Assembly (NCBI RefSeq): GCF_023278565.1
Contig: NC_064672.1
Location: forward strand, 4,836,001-4,900,000
Reading direction: 5' to 3'
Source: Colletotrichum lupini
Lineage: Eukaryota; Ascomycota; Sordariomycetes; Glomerellales; Glomerellaceae
DNA length: 64,000 nucleotides
Position numbers and translations under genes: made by a program. The notes under the pieces were generated by a model that was not told where the DNA came from, ran no database searches, and worked only from the letters and a program-made list of their open reading frames with translations. The first letter of the stretch is position 1. Every line of letters begins with the position of its first letter. Positions 23,320 through 32,580 of the stretch are shown here, piece by piece.

Positions 23320-25929
23320 ATGAATTCAGCCAACGATACAATGTCTCCCTCAGTGGATGACGGTGGGAGTCTGTCTCCCGCTAACTCACGCGAAGACGAT
23401 GAGAACTCACAGCACCCCCGCAAGCGCCAACGAGTGCGTCTAAGCTGTCTGGAGTGTCGCCGGAGGAAGCTGTCTTGTGACAGAGGCTACCCGTGCCAGC
23501 GGTGCCTGAAGAGCGGCACGCCGGATCGCTGCACGTATGAGACCAAGTCGGGTGCTGTGTTGAACGCCAGCTCTGGCGTTCCGCCTGCCTTTGCCCAGCT
23601 CGACTCACGGAGGAATGGCGAGCTGGCTGTTCCCGGCAAGGAAGCCGATGTTTCTCTTATCCGCGAGGCGGCCAAGGATCACGACCGCATTCGCCGTCTC
23701 GAGCTCGAGGTCGCTCAGCTCAAGACTCAGCTCACACGACAGGCCATGTCCTCATTCGATGGAAGCACAATTGCCGGCACCAACTCGCCACTCACTCAAA
23801 AGGATGAGACCAACGAAGCACCAGCCGACCCTTGCGCAAACAACTCAGAGCTTCAGTCATGCTGGCATCAGTATGGTGATGGGGACAAGTCAGAGCTCCG
23901 CTTTTTCAGGGGCAAGGAATTCCGAACGCGGTATTTTGGTCCTCACAACGCCACAATGGCTTTCATCGAGGTAGGTCTCTCTCGCTCATATGAGCCCTTT
24001 TTCATCCTAATGAAGAATTCTCATCTGACTGCATTACAGTTGACTGGACTGTGCCCCTTCATGAAGGAAACAGCAGATGAGTGGCTCAAGCCAGTGAAGG
24101 CTCATGACCGGAAAGACCGCAAGAAGCGCAAGGATGACAGAGACAAGTTCTACCTTCAGCCTGACGCCCAGCTTGAGGCTCTTCTGCCACCAAAGGAGCA
24201 CTGCGATGCCTTGCTCGAGGTCTACATTGACCAATTCGAGCAAATGCACCGCATCATTCACATTCCCACCTTCCGCAGAGAGTACTCAGAGTTCTGGGAG
24301 AACCCAACCGAATCCCGCTACGCAGCACTTACCGCTCTCGTCCTTTCCATCTGCGCAGTAGCAAACTGCATTCACACCCACGAGTCTTTGAGGTTCACTG
24401 GAATGATTTCCAACGCCCAGAATGCCGCTGAAAAGTGGATCAAGGCCGTTGAAAATTGGCAAGATCACCAGAGTGTGAAGCACCGAAAGCTCATCCACTA
24501 CCAGATTGCTTGCCTCCTGTATCTCGCCAAGCGGGTCAACACCGTGAAGAAGAAGCGCTTCTGGACGAACTCCGGCGCTCTTATCCAGGACGGCATCTCC
24601 GTCGGACTGCACCGGGAACCCGGCATCATGGGGGCCAGCAAGATTTCAGTCTACAACCAGGAGATGAGACGGAGGATCTGGGCGACGGTGCAAGAGTTTG
24701 ACATGCAAGCCTCTTTCGATCACGGACTGCCCACGCTTGTGAGCCAGTTACACTACGATGTGCAGCCACCAAGAAATTTGGACGATGAGGACTTTGACGA
24801 AGACACGACGCAGCTCCCGCCTTCCAAGCACGGCAAGGAGTACACTTTCTCCTCCTACCAGAATCTGGCCCGCCAGAGTCTGCCGCTGCGCATGGAGTTG
24901 AGCCGCCTCCTTTGCGGCCCGCCAGGAGACCTGGACTATGACCAAGTCATCCGTTACACCAACGACATCACGCACGAAATCGACTCCCTTCCCTCCTGGG
25001 AGCACAACAGCAACAACACACACGGCGGCAAGAGACCTCTTCTCGCCTACACTCTGCTCCACATCCAACTCCGCCAGTACATCGTTCCCCTCCACCAACC
25101 TTTCCTCAAGCTTCGCAAATCCAACGCCAAGTACCAGTACTCCGAGATCATCTACTACAACGCCGCCCGAGACATTGTCCTGCTCCACGACAAGCTCTAC
25201 GAGCAGGGTATTCGCAGCCTCAACTTCCTCCGCGAGGACGCGCTGACCACGGCCGTCAACCTCTGCAGCGTTACCATGCTGCAGCCGCGCGGCTCGACAA
25301 ACATGATCATGATCAACTCGCAACACACCGTCAAACTCCTCGAGAAGTGCCTCCACATGAAGGAAGACAGGATCCTCCGCTGCGGCAACAACGAGCCCTG
25401 GGGTTACTCCATCATGTGCTCGGCACTCGGCCTTCTCGAAGCCCACCTGGGTACAAAGACCACCGAACAAGCCAAAGCATCGTCTGCGGAACGATTCGTC
25501 AACCTGCACTACAAGCTGTTGGCGAATCAGGAACCTCCGGTATCGAGCCAGCCATCAGAGCTGTCCAAGATTCCCGGGTTGGAAGTTCCCGAGAGACCAA
25601 AAGTAAGCAACCGCGCCCATCCGTTGTCGTTTTCGTCGTTCAGAACCGAACAGTGGCTAACTCGTCCTCCTCAGTCGGTGACGCCCTTCTCCTTCCAGGG
25701 CTACCCGTCGTCGCAGAACGCGATGGACGGGCTCCTGCCTCAACCCCTGCCGTGGATGCCACCATCCATTGATCCGCAGGTGAGTCTCCACGACTTCTCC
25801 CCAGCACTCCCAGCACTCGTCGCTGACAGTGTGTTGGCAAAGGCGCAGTCATACAATCCCGACTTTAACCTTGAAGCACTGGGATTGAACTTGAACGAGT
25901 TGTGGGGAGAATCGTGGGACTTTAGTTGA
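23320..25929 (+). CDS. Zn2Cys6 transcription factor with Fungal_trans domain
   Basis: Model: exons 23320-23970, 24040-25602, 25675-25779 and 25843-25929, giving 801 aa. The DNA-binding cluster is C43-x2-C46-x6-C53-x5-C59-x2-C62-x8-C71, preceded by a basic PRKRQRVR. A coiled coil (about residues 122-150, including RIRRLELEVAQLKTQL) should mediate dimerisation. A long middle region with LLEVYIDQFEQMHRIIHIPT and MRRRIWATVQEFDMQASFDHG is the Fungal_trans (middle homology) domain. The C-terminus is Pro-rich and ends in an acidic/aromatic activation-like tail. It is a nuclear regulator with unknown targets. All three introns have GT..AG ends and branch-like sites, yet each is a multiple of three (69, 72 and 63 nt) and stop-free, so the whole 2.6 kb reads as one frame. 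The first two intron translations do not fit the family. Confidence 0.9.
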   Translation: MNSANDTMSPSVDDGGSLSPANSREDDENSQHPRKRQRVRLSCLECRRRKLSCDRGYPCQRCLKSGTPDRCTYETKSGAVLNASSGVPPAFAQLDSRRNGELAVPGKEADVSLIREAAKDHDRIRRLELEVAQLKTQLTRQAMSSFDGSTIAGTNSPLTQKDETNEAPADPCANNSELQSCWHQYGDGDKSELRFFRGKEFRTRYFGPHNATMAFIEVGLSRSYEPFFILMKNSHLTALQLTGLCPFMKETADEWLKPVKAHDRKDRKKRKDDRDKFYLQPDAQLEALLPPKEHCDALLEVYIDQFEQMHRIIHIPTFRREYSEFWENPTESRYAALTALVLSICAVANCIHTHESLRFTGMISNAQNAAEKWIKAVENWQDHQSVKHRKLIHYQIACLLYLAKRVNTVKKKRFWTNSGALIQDGISVGLHREPGIMGASKISVYNQEMRRRIWATVQEFDMQASFDHGLPTLVSQLHYDVQPPRNLDDEDFDEDTTQLPPSKHGKEYTFSSYQNLARQSLPLRMELSRLLCGPPGDLDYDQVIRYTNDITHEIDSLPSWEHNSNNTHGGKRPLLAYTLLHIQLRQYIVPLHQPFLKLRKSNAKYQYSEIIYYNAARDIVLLHDKLYEQGIRSLNFLREDALTTAVNLCSVTMLQPRGSTNMIMINSQHTVKLLEKCLHMKEDRILRCGNNEPWGYSIMCSALGLLEAHLGTKTTEQAKASSAERFVNLHYKLLANQEPPVSSQPSELSKIPGLEVPERPKVSNRAHPLSFSSFRTEQWLTRPPQSVTPFSFQGYPSSQNAMDGLLPQPLPWMPPSIDPQVSLHDFSPALPALVADSVLAKAQSYNPDFNLEALGLNLNELWGESWDFS

Positions 25930-28045
25930 TGCATGCGATGTTTGTGATGTCTTTCTTGATGTGTTTTATGGTTACTCAAAAGAAAAGCGAACTTGGGCTG
26001 GTTGTTTGATCCGGGTTACAAAGCCCCAAAGGGTGAATTGCTCTTGACTTGTATTATGGAGGGCGAATATTTATCGCGTACAGTTGTTACGATGTTCGGA
26101 AAGCTTTGTGATACCCATCTCAATTCCTCTCTCTATCTCTGTTTCTCGTTAGATCTAGATGTGTAATATACTATACATACAGTCATGTCGGTCTTGACTC
26201 ACGATCTGAACACGAGATCTTTGAAAGTTTTCCTGGTGAGCTGTTGTCCTTCTCCTTTCGTCTTGGCTCGAGATATCCTCAGCCTCAAGATGGTCCATCC
26301 GGGTTAGCAGACGCTTTTTGTTACGGCATTCTCGCCTCACCACGCTTCGTCGCCCTCATCAAAACCCATCGGAAGGCCCCCGAGAACCCGCCGTTTCGGT
26401 AGGATCCGAAGACCATGACTCGAGTAGATTAGAATATTGGGCAACACGACGCCTGGACCACATCTAATAAGTCACCGGACCGGACCAACTCATCTCCTCA
26501 GCAAAAGAACCTACAGTCCCCCTCATATCCCCGATAGCTTCCAGTCGGCTTCAATTGCCATGTGGAACTTGAAGCTTGTCTGAGGCTTAAAAGAGAAGAA
26601 ATATCCCAATCGACCCGCCATCGACCAATGCGGCTCCACCTATACGATCTGTAGACATATATCCCTCGCTGCCACGAGTCGTTCGTGACTCGTTCGACGA
26701 CCTTATTCGGGCACGGTGGGTTTCCCCAGCGTCTATCGAAACCGTTGTAAAACGGTCAATCATTCAGCGTGACCCTACCATTCGACCAGATGCAACCCGG
26801 TTTCCCTTTCTTGTTACCAGTTGAGATCATTCGCAGAGTGTGGCAAAATCTTTCCCCGCAAGACGCATAACGTTACCCGCGTGTTGCGGCTGAGGCAAGC
26901 AGGCCGGGTTTAAGCGACTTTCATGCCATTCGTCAATTGTCGTCATTGAACGATATGCGAAGTCATCGATATTGTCATCAATAAATCTTCCACTCTTCTC
27001 GATCCATCCCACTCGGCCGAGCCAAGAAATGAGTTTCTCTCCAGCGGTAGAAACGTGGACTCATTCTACTCCACAGCTATTCAACTCAGTATCATTATCG
27101 GCGTGGATTTCCCGTCACCGCCAAAGCGTTTGTCCCCAAGAAAACCCAAGAAGCATTGATGGCACTTGACGTCTCGAGCGGGGGTGGAAAGTGACTGGGA
27201 GGGGATTATCGAGGTTACATGGTCTCCCACTGGCGGCGGACAAGATGCCAGATCCAGGAACCGTGACAGGGATCAGCTCGGCACCTTCAAGTGTGGCCTG
27301 CAACGCTACATGACCACCCCTACCTATTCCTTCAGTTTCTCTCCAACCACCTTCTCCTTTGTGGCCCCCAACGGGCAGCTGGCCGCAGTGGTTCCCTTAA
27401 CTCCACGATATTGACCGTTTTTCCTTTCAAGGGTCTTGCTATAGAGAACGGTAGAACATGAAGCTGGTGAGAGGGGCTTCGGGCTGCTAGCACCGGCACG
27501 CGGCATTTGTCCCTTGTCCTTACAGACCTCACATGGCCCAATTGCGTCGCAATGCCATGCCACGGGCGGGGTCAAGAGGTCGTAGACAAGCTCAGATGCT
27601 CGAATGATTAACCATCTGGCATCCAGAGGGGGGCACCGTAGCCTCGGAGATGATGAGCTTTGTGGGATATTGGTTTGTGTCGCCCTGGTTGCTGTGGCCC
27701 CTTGCTGACACCCTCTCTCTGGCCCGCGTGGATGAATGGCATGTCGTGAGAGGACCGAGAAGACGACGAGAGTCGGGGGAGGAGCTATAAGATGCAAGAC
27801 GACGCTGATCGGACGCAGGAACGAGGCCTGGTCTATCACAACATCCAAGTTTGCTAGTATTCTTTCCCTCCGCCGAGTCAGATTCCCCACGTCACAGCCG
27901 TCATCTGCAGTCGTGACAGTTTCAGACATCGGATACACATATTTAGAGACGATCTCCCGGTTCATCTGAGAGACTACTTATCTACCTCTTCACCTCTTCG
28001 CTTCCCTCGCCACCTCTTCACACCCAATCATACCTTTGGTTCACG
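25930..28045. promoter_or_regulatory. intergenic, 2.1 kb, including the NLP promoter
   Basis: 3' flank of the regulator and 5' flank of the NLP gene. A 213-codon minus-strand frame (27324-27965) lies in the promoter side but shows no family features. No other gene is seen. Confidence 0.45.
27940..27945 (+). promoter_or_regulatory. TATA-like element upstream of the NLP gene
   Basis: TATTTA lies about 100 nt before the ATG, followed by a C/T-rich leader typical of highly transcribed fungal genes. It is placed by sequence only. Confidence 0.35.
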
Positions 28046-28823
28046 ATGGCGCCTTCTCTCCTCCGTCTCGGTGCATGGCTCGCTGCCGCTGCCGGCACAG
28101 TCACCGCCGCTCCTCTCGAACGCCGTGCCGTCATTGCTCACGATGCCGTCGTTGGCTTCCCCGAGACCGTTCCTTCAGGCACCGTCGGTAGCTTGTATCT
28201 CAAGTACAAGCCTTACTTGAAGGTCGTCAACGGCTGCGTGCCCTTCCCTGCCGTGAACGCTGCTGGTGACACTGGGTATGTTCACCTCACTTAAACAAGC
28301 ACCTCACTCAGTCCATCTCTAACCCGTTATCCACAGCGGCGGTCTCGCCACCTCCGGCTCCTCAAACGGGGGATGCTCCTCCAGCACCGGCCAGGTCTAC
28401 GCCCGTGGCGCCTCCTACAACGGCGCCTACGCCATCATGTACTCCTACTACATGCCCAAGGACTCACCCTCCTCCGGCCTGGGCCACCGCCACGACTGGG
28501 AGAACGCCGTCGTCTGGCTGTCCGCCGCCTCCACCTCGGCCACCGTCCTCGGCGTCGCCGTCTCCGCGCACGGCGAGTACGACACCAAGACCTCGGGCAT
28601 CGACTACACCGGCACCAGCCCCCGTATCGGCTACCAGAGCGTCTGGCCCGTCAACCACCAGATGATCTTCACCAGCGACGTCGGCGGCCAGCAGCCCCTC
28701 ATCGCGTGGGAGTCTCTCACTGATGCCGCGCGCACCGCGCTCACCAACACCGACTTTGGCAGCGCCAACGTGCCCATGAAGGATGCCAACTTCAACACCA
28801 ACCTCGGCAAGGCTGTCTTGTAA
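28046..28823 (+). CDS. NLP (necrosis- and ethylene-inducing-like) secreted protein
   Basis: Model: exons 28046-28275 and 28337-28823 with a 61-bp intron, 238 aa, the normal length of NLPs. A signal peptide (about residues 1-21) is followed by a dibasic LERR that could be a Kex2 site. It looks like a type 1 NLP: two cysteines (about 64 and 90) and the diagnostic heptapeptide GHRHDWE at about 126-132. The family binds plant sphingolipids (GIPCs) and permeabilises eudicot plasma membranes, and fragments can act as immune elicitors; some members are non-cytolytic. No frameshift or stop breaks the gene, so it appears intact. Third codon positions are strongly GC-rich. It sits alone, between a regulator and a tRNA gene. 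Activity cannot be judged from the sequence. Confidence 0.95.
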
Positions 28824-29947
28824 GAGGGTATCTCATTGTCAGTATTCTGCGCATTGGCGAGAAGCTCCGGAAGATGGTGGCTGGGACCATGATTACTACT
28901 TAATTGTGAGGCTGGCTATTTGGCCAGCCTCGTGGATGACTTCATGCATATACTTTAGTCTTACTAAGGAGCGAGGGCCCTTGAAGCTCTCTAACGATGG
29001 CTCCGTAATACATAAACCTCTTACCCACTGTCCTGCCCTCGAAATCATGCGTAACACTGATGGGGAACGTCTGCGATAACACATTTCGTACGCAAGATAC
29101 GGAAGTCTCGGCTGGCGGCGACCTCCACAACAAATACAGAACATCATCATCGCCGTACAAGCTACTCGCTGAAAGAGGCAGCTAAAGAAATCTAAAGCCA
29201 GCTCGTTTCATGAGTCTGCCATTGCCAAGTTGAAGGTTGTCGGTTCGGACATTGAACGGGCAATCCCGCCAACCAGCAAAAGCATAATTGACAAGCCATC
29301 GACCCCAAGGCCTAGGATGGACGCTGCTGACTGTGCATGCGACCGAGGCTTGGGATTTTTTTGGAGTCGCTTGGAGATCGTGCCAGGGCAGTTTTCTTGC
29401 CGCCTGCCGAAGAGGGTAATCGAGCTCCGATGCAAGCAACTCAAATCGCTGGAGCCCAAACCGCATATCACAATCAACGGGCAGCGGGATAAGCGCTTGT
29501 AATACTAAATCGAAATCGAGATGGAATGCCGATCACCCGCTGTCACAAGTTGTTCCCGCTGAAATCTGGCTTGAGAATGCCGCTTGAATAGAAATGCCAT
29601 ACACAAACAGATGGTGGCTGGTTCGCAAGAGCTTTGACAACTCGCCGTATTACCGACGAACTTGTGGAGTAGACGGATATGTCGGCAGCATGCTTATCGA
29701 TTCAATCTCCAAGTAGTCAGCCCACTCCAAGAGTCTCCGTTCGTTGAAGAATTCCCGTTCGTCGTCGTCGACGTCGAGTTGTTGCGCCCACGTGGTGGTT
29801 AAGGTTGTGGCCGAACTGGGGCGTTCAGTGGCTCAGGTGGAGCAGAACCCCGCAGACGGGCAGTCCCCTGATTCCGAAGCCGCAGGCGATTCTGTTGTGG
29901 CCCTTCATGTGCGGCATTTTCGGCGAAACTTTCATCAATCAGCATCT
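28824..29947. other. intergenic, 1.1 kb
   Basis: 3' flank of the NLP gene and spacer before tRNA-Trp. No gene is recognised. Confidence 0.5.
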
Positions 29948-30040
29948 GGCCCTCTGGCGCAACGGTAGCGCGTTCGACTCCAGTCCGACATTCGTCGAGA
30001 TGCCATCGAAAGGTTATCCGTTCAAATCGGGTGGGGGTCA
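29948..30040 (+). tRNA. tRNA-Trp (CCA) with a 21-nt intron
   Basis: A full cloverleaf can be folded. Acceptor stem GGCCCTC (29948-29954) pairs with GGGGGTC (30033-30039), with discriminator A. The D arm is GCGC/GCGC. The anticodon stem is TTCGA/TCGAA with anticodon CCA at 29980-29982. The T arm is ATCCG/CGGGT around TTCAAAT. An intron sits after position 37 (about 29984-30004), the usual site in eukaryotic tRNA genes. A TTTT polymerase III terminator follows at 30045-30048. Confidence 0.9.
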
Positions 30041-30338
30041 TTCATTTTGCCCTTTGAACACCTATTGTGTTCACTTTTTGGTCTTTTGGGTTGTTGGAGT
30101 TGAAAAATAGGTTGTTGTGGCTATTCTGAGTCTATGAGAGACTGCGAAACTGAACATTGACAGGTGTGGGCGATTTTGGCTTTTGCTCTGTTGGGCACGG
30201 GCCAAGAAACCTCAATGTCATTGGGTTACCCCTCTTCCCCATAGACTCGAAGCTTTCTAAGCTCCGAGGACAAGCGTTGCTCCAAGCAAAGAGCATTCCT
30301 CAAGGCAACTGATACTGGACCTGACGACCATAAATCAA

Positions 30339-31580
30339 TTACATATATGCGGTATGCTCGTCCTCTATCGGCCTCACAACTCGTTCATACACTTCTTGCC
30401 TGAAATCCTGATCAGTCAAGTCCAGGTGTTCTCTGATGAACTCTTCCTCAATACAGCATCTGACCGCGTTGGCGTAAGTTGTACCTCCAAGCTCGTGGCG
30501 TAATACTCGATGCGCCGTCAGTCTATCGCATAGCAGCCGTGACACGCCGAGCATTGCCTTTTCGTCGGTATTTCGCATCGACTCCATGGTCTTCCCGCAC
30601 CCAAGTTCTGCGAGGAGGATACCGAGCGAAACTAAAGCTGGGTTCCGACAACCGAATAAGGGGGCCGCTTGTTTCCCTAATCTTCCGTCTAGACTTGGTA
30701 GCGTGGCCATGACAAAGGTGTCGCTATAGCGAAGTAGAGAGTCCTTCTTCAAGAATTAGACTTCTTGACTTGTAATCATATCCGGTAACCAGTGCGTCTG
30801 ATGTAGTTGTAGGAAGCCGACAGAAACAGAGGCAGCCAATTTCCTCTTTGCCACGTATTGCCCGTGTAAACCGGAATACTTGCTCGGGTCCTCGAGAACC
30901 TCCCGCAAAGCTATAGCACTCCAAGCATCACGACCGGGCAGGCATTTGCCAGGGTAGACACGATATTCTCTGGGCTTTTCCGAAGTCTTGTCTGTGATTT
31001 CTCCATAAGAGCCGGTCCCGCCTTGGATATGTCGCTTGTGTATTTCTTCGCAAAGGTTGACTATCGGGTTTGAAGCAGCGATAGTGACCTTCGAATCAGA
31101 GTCCGGGGCGGCCTGAAGGACGTCATTACCCACTGGTTTGTTGGTGTCGACTGAGCGTCTGGGCTTTTTGAGTTGATGGTAGCGAATGACGATCTCTTCC
31201 CACATAGATCCTTGATGAAAGCCGCCAGCCTGGTCAGCAATGCCGAAGCTCATGGACATATAAACATCAATATTCTGCAGAATCTCCTCGTCACTCCGGC
31301 GAGCTACTCTCCCTAGCGTTTGCGGCATAACTTGCATGTATACCTCATGCGAGCAATTGCCTGGAAAACTGGATAATAGCGCTTGGTGAAGGCTTCCTGC
31401 TAGTTCGTGAACTAACTGCATTGTCCTGCCTCGCGCTCGTGATTCTCTCTTAGGGGCCATTTCGATACTTCGATCAATCAGCGACTCAATGTCGGTGATA
31501 TTGTTCTTTATGATCGTCATTAATCCCGTGTACGTGGACTTTCCGACAGCGAACATGATGCGTTTCAGTGCTGTAGCCGA
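30339..31580 (-). pseudogene. array unit 1: DUF7580-like gene, head missing and nonsense-broken
   Basis: Paralogue of the intact unit 2 gene (32581-34369). Homology starts near 31575 (LKRIMFAVGKSTYTGLM against FKRASFVLQKSVYKDAL) and runs through IVNLCEEIHKRHIQG, SVGFLQLHQTHWLPDMITSQ and LVSLGILLAELGCGKTMESM to the matching end REEVYERVV-like block. The first exon and start of exon 2 (about 130 codons in unit 2) are absent. A TAA at 30758-30756 interrupts the frame where the paralogue has Tyr in TSQDVYF; the same frame then continues for 138 codons. It is therefore most likely a pseudogene, although a shortened product from an internal ATG cannot be excluded. Confidence 0.8.
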
Positions 31581-31675
31581 AAGCAGACAGTTTAGCGAGT
31601 CTCGTATCGAAAGCAAAAGCTCTTTTCTCTGGCCTGTCGCAGACTTACAAAGTTGGACTCCTTAACGTCTTCTTG

Positions 31676-32111
31676 TATGGTATTTCTTACACTGGATTCA
31701 AACTTAGGGATGAGCATGCTAGATTCAAGGTCTGGGTTGAGGAACATGGAGCGCGCAACACCGACAGATTCTCTCTCGAACACCGGATCAATGTCGGATG
31801 TAGATCGTCCTCCGCAAGTGTTTTGATAAATCAACTTGATTCCTTGCTTAGAGAACTTGTCAAGTTCCTTGAGCAGGTAGCCATGGCGTGGGCATGGGGT
31901 GCGCTTATTCGTCGCAACTGCCGTAGTGTTTGACTCAATCGCGGACAATGTATCTGACATCTTCATAGCAATTTCAGAGCCATTGGAGGATATTAACGAC
32001 GTTATCAACTGCCTTACGAGACTCGAGTTCATATTATACCGCGAAGCGCCATGGAAGATACCCATTTTCCAGCTCGTTAGTACGGAATTAGCATGGGAGA
32101 CTCGATGGTAG
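31676..32111 (+). pseudogene. array unit 1: C2H2-family gene fragment
   Basis: The plus-strand frame starting near 31676 reads DEHARFKVWVEEHGARNTDR and FSLEHRINVG, matching DEQARFKVWAGNVGAHKTGR and SSLEYRLRDA of the unit 2 zinc-finger protein. Around 31880-31900 the match switches frame. It then continues as NDVINCLTRLEFILYREAPW against PDIINCLMRLIITIQNPAPW and ends at a stop at 32109-32111. The first 35-40 codons, the second half and all zinc fingers are absent. It is a truncated, frameshifted relic that meets the headless unit 1 DUF7580-like gene back to back. Confidence 0.78.
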
Positions 32112-32580
32112 ATTATTTAACAAGGTCGTGGCATGGTTTCTGGATATCAATTCGCACGTTTCACCCCTGATGCCAGCTTGAAGAATTCTCGGAGCGCTGT
32201 TCGGAGGAGAGTGGTCACCAGCGGGGCCAGCGAATCGGGGAGTCTGACAAGATCACTGTTCGGATAAGGCACGAATGCTCGCGATGATTCTATACACAGG
32301 ACGGACAGGGCCTGGAGTCACAAGATATTAATGAGTCGCATCAATATTGTGTAGCAATACAAACATAAAATTGACCTGACGATGATAGACTTCTGGCTAT
32401 GGTGATGACATGCCATAGCAAGTCTTCCACCTCAACAATTCAGTCAGACGCCCCGAGGACTTCGAGTTGAGTGCCTTGTGCGTATCGCGCTAAGGCTACT
32501 CTTCTCATTATACTAGAATAGGGTTCCGGCGAAATCTTGCACGGCACTGACTTCCTTCTCGCCGGAGCACAGTTCTTACA
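32112..32580. other. spacer between array units 1 and 2
   Basis: Non-coding. The segment 32420-32475 (TCTTCCACCT, then CAATTC, then CTTCGAGTT) is similar in order to 36965-37015, at the matching place before unit 3. That supports tandem duplication of the whole unit including its 3' flank. Confidence 0.5.

Noticed and set aside
24748..25509. 253-codon minus-strand frame
   Set aside because: Antisense shadow of the Zn2Cys6 regulator's exon 2.
27324..27965. 213-codon minus-strand frame upstream of the NLP gene
   Set aside because: No family features; lies in the NLP promoter region.
31592..32065. 157-codon minus-strand frame
   Set aside because: Antisense of the C2H2 relic in unit 1; the plus-strand reading matches the paralogues.
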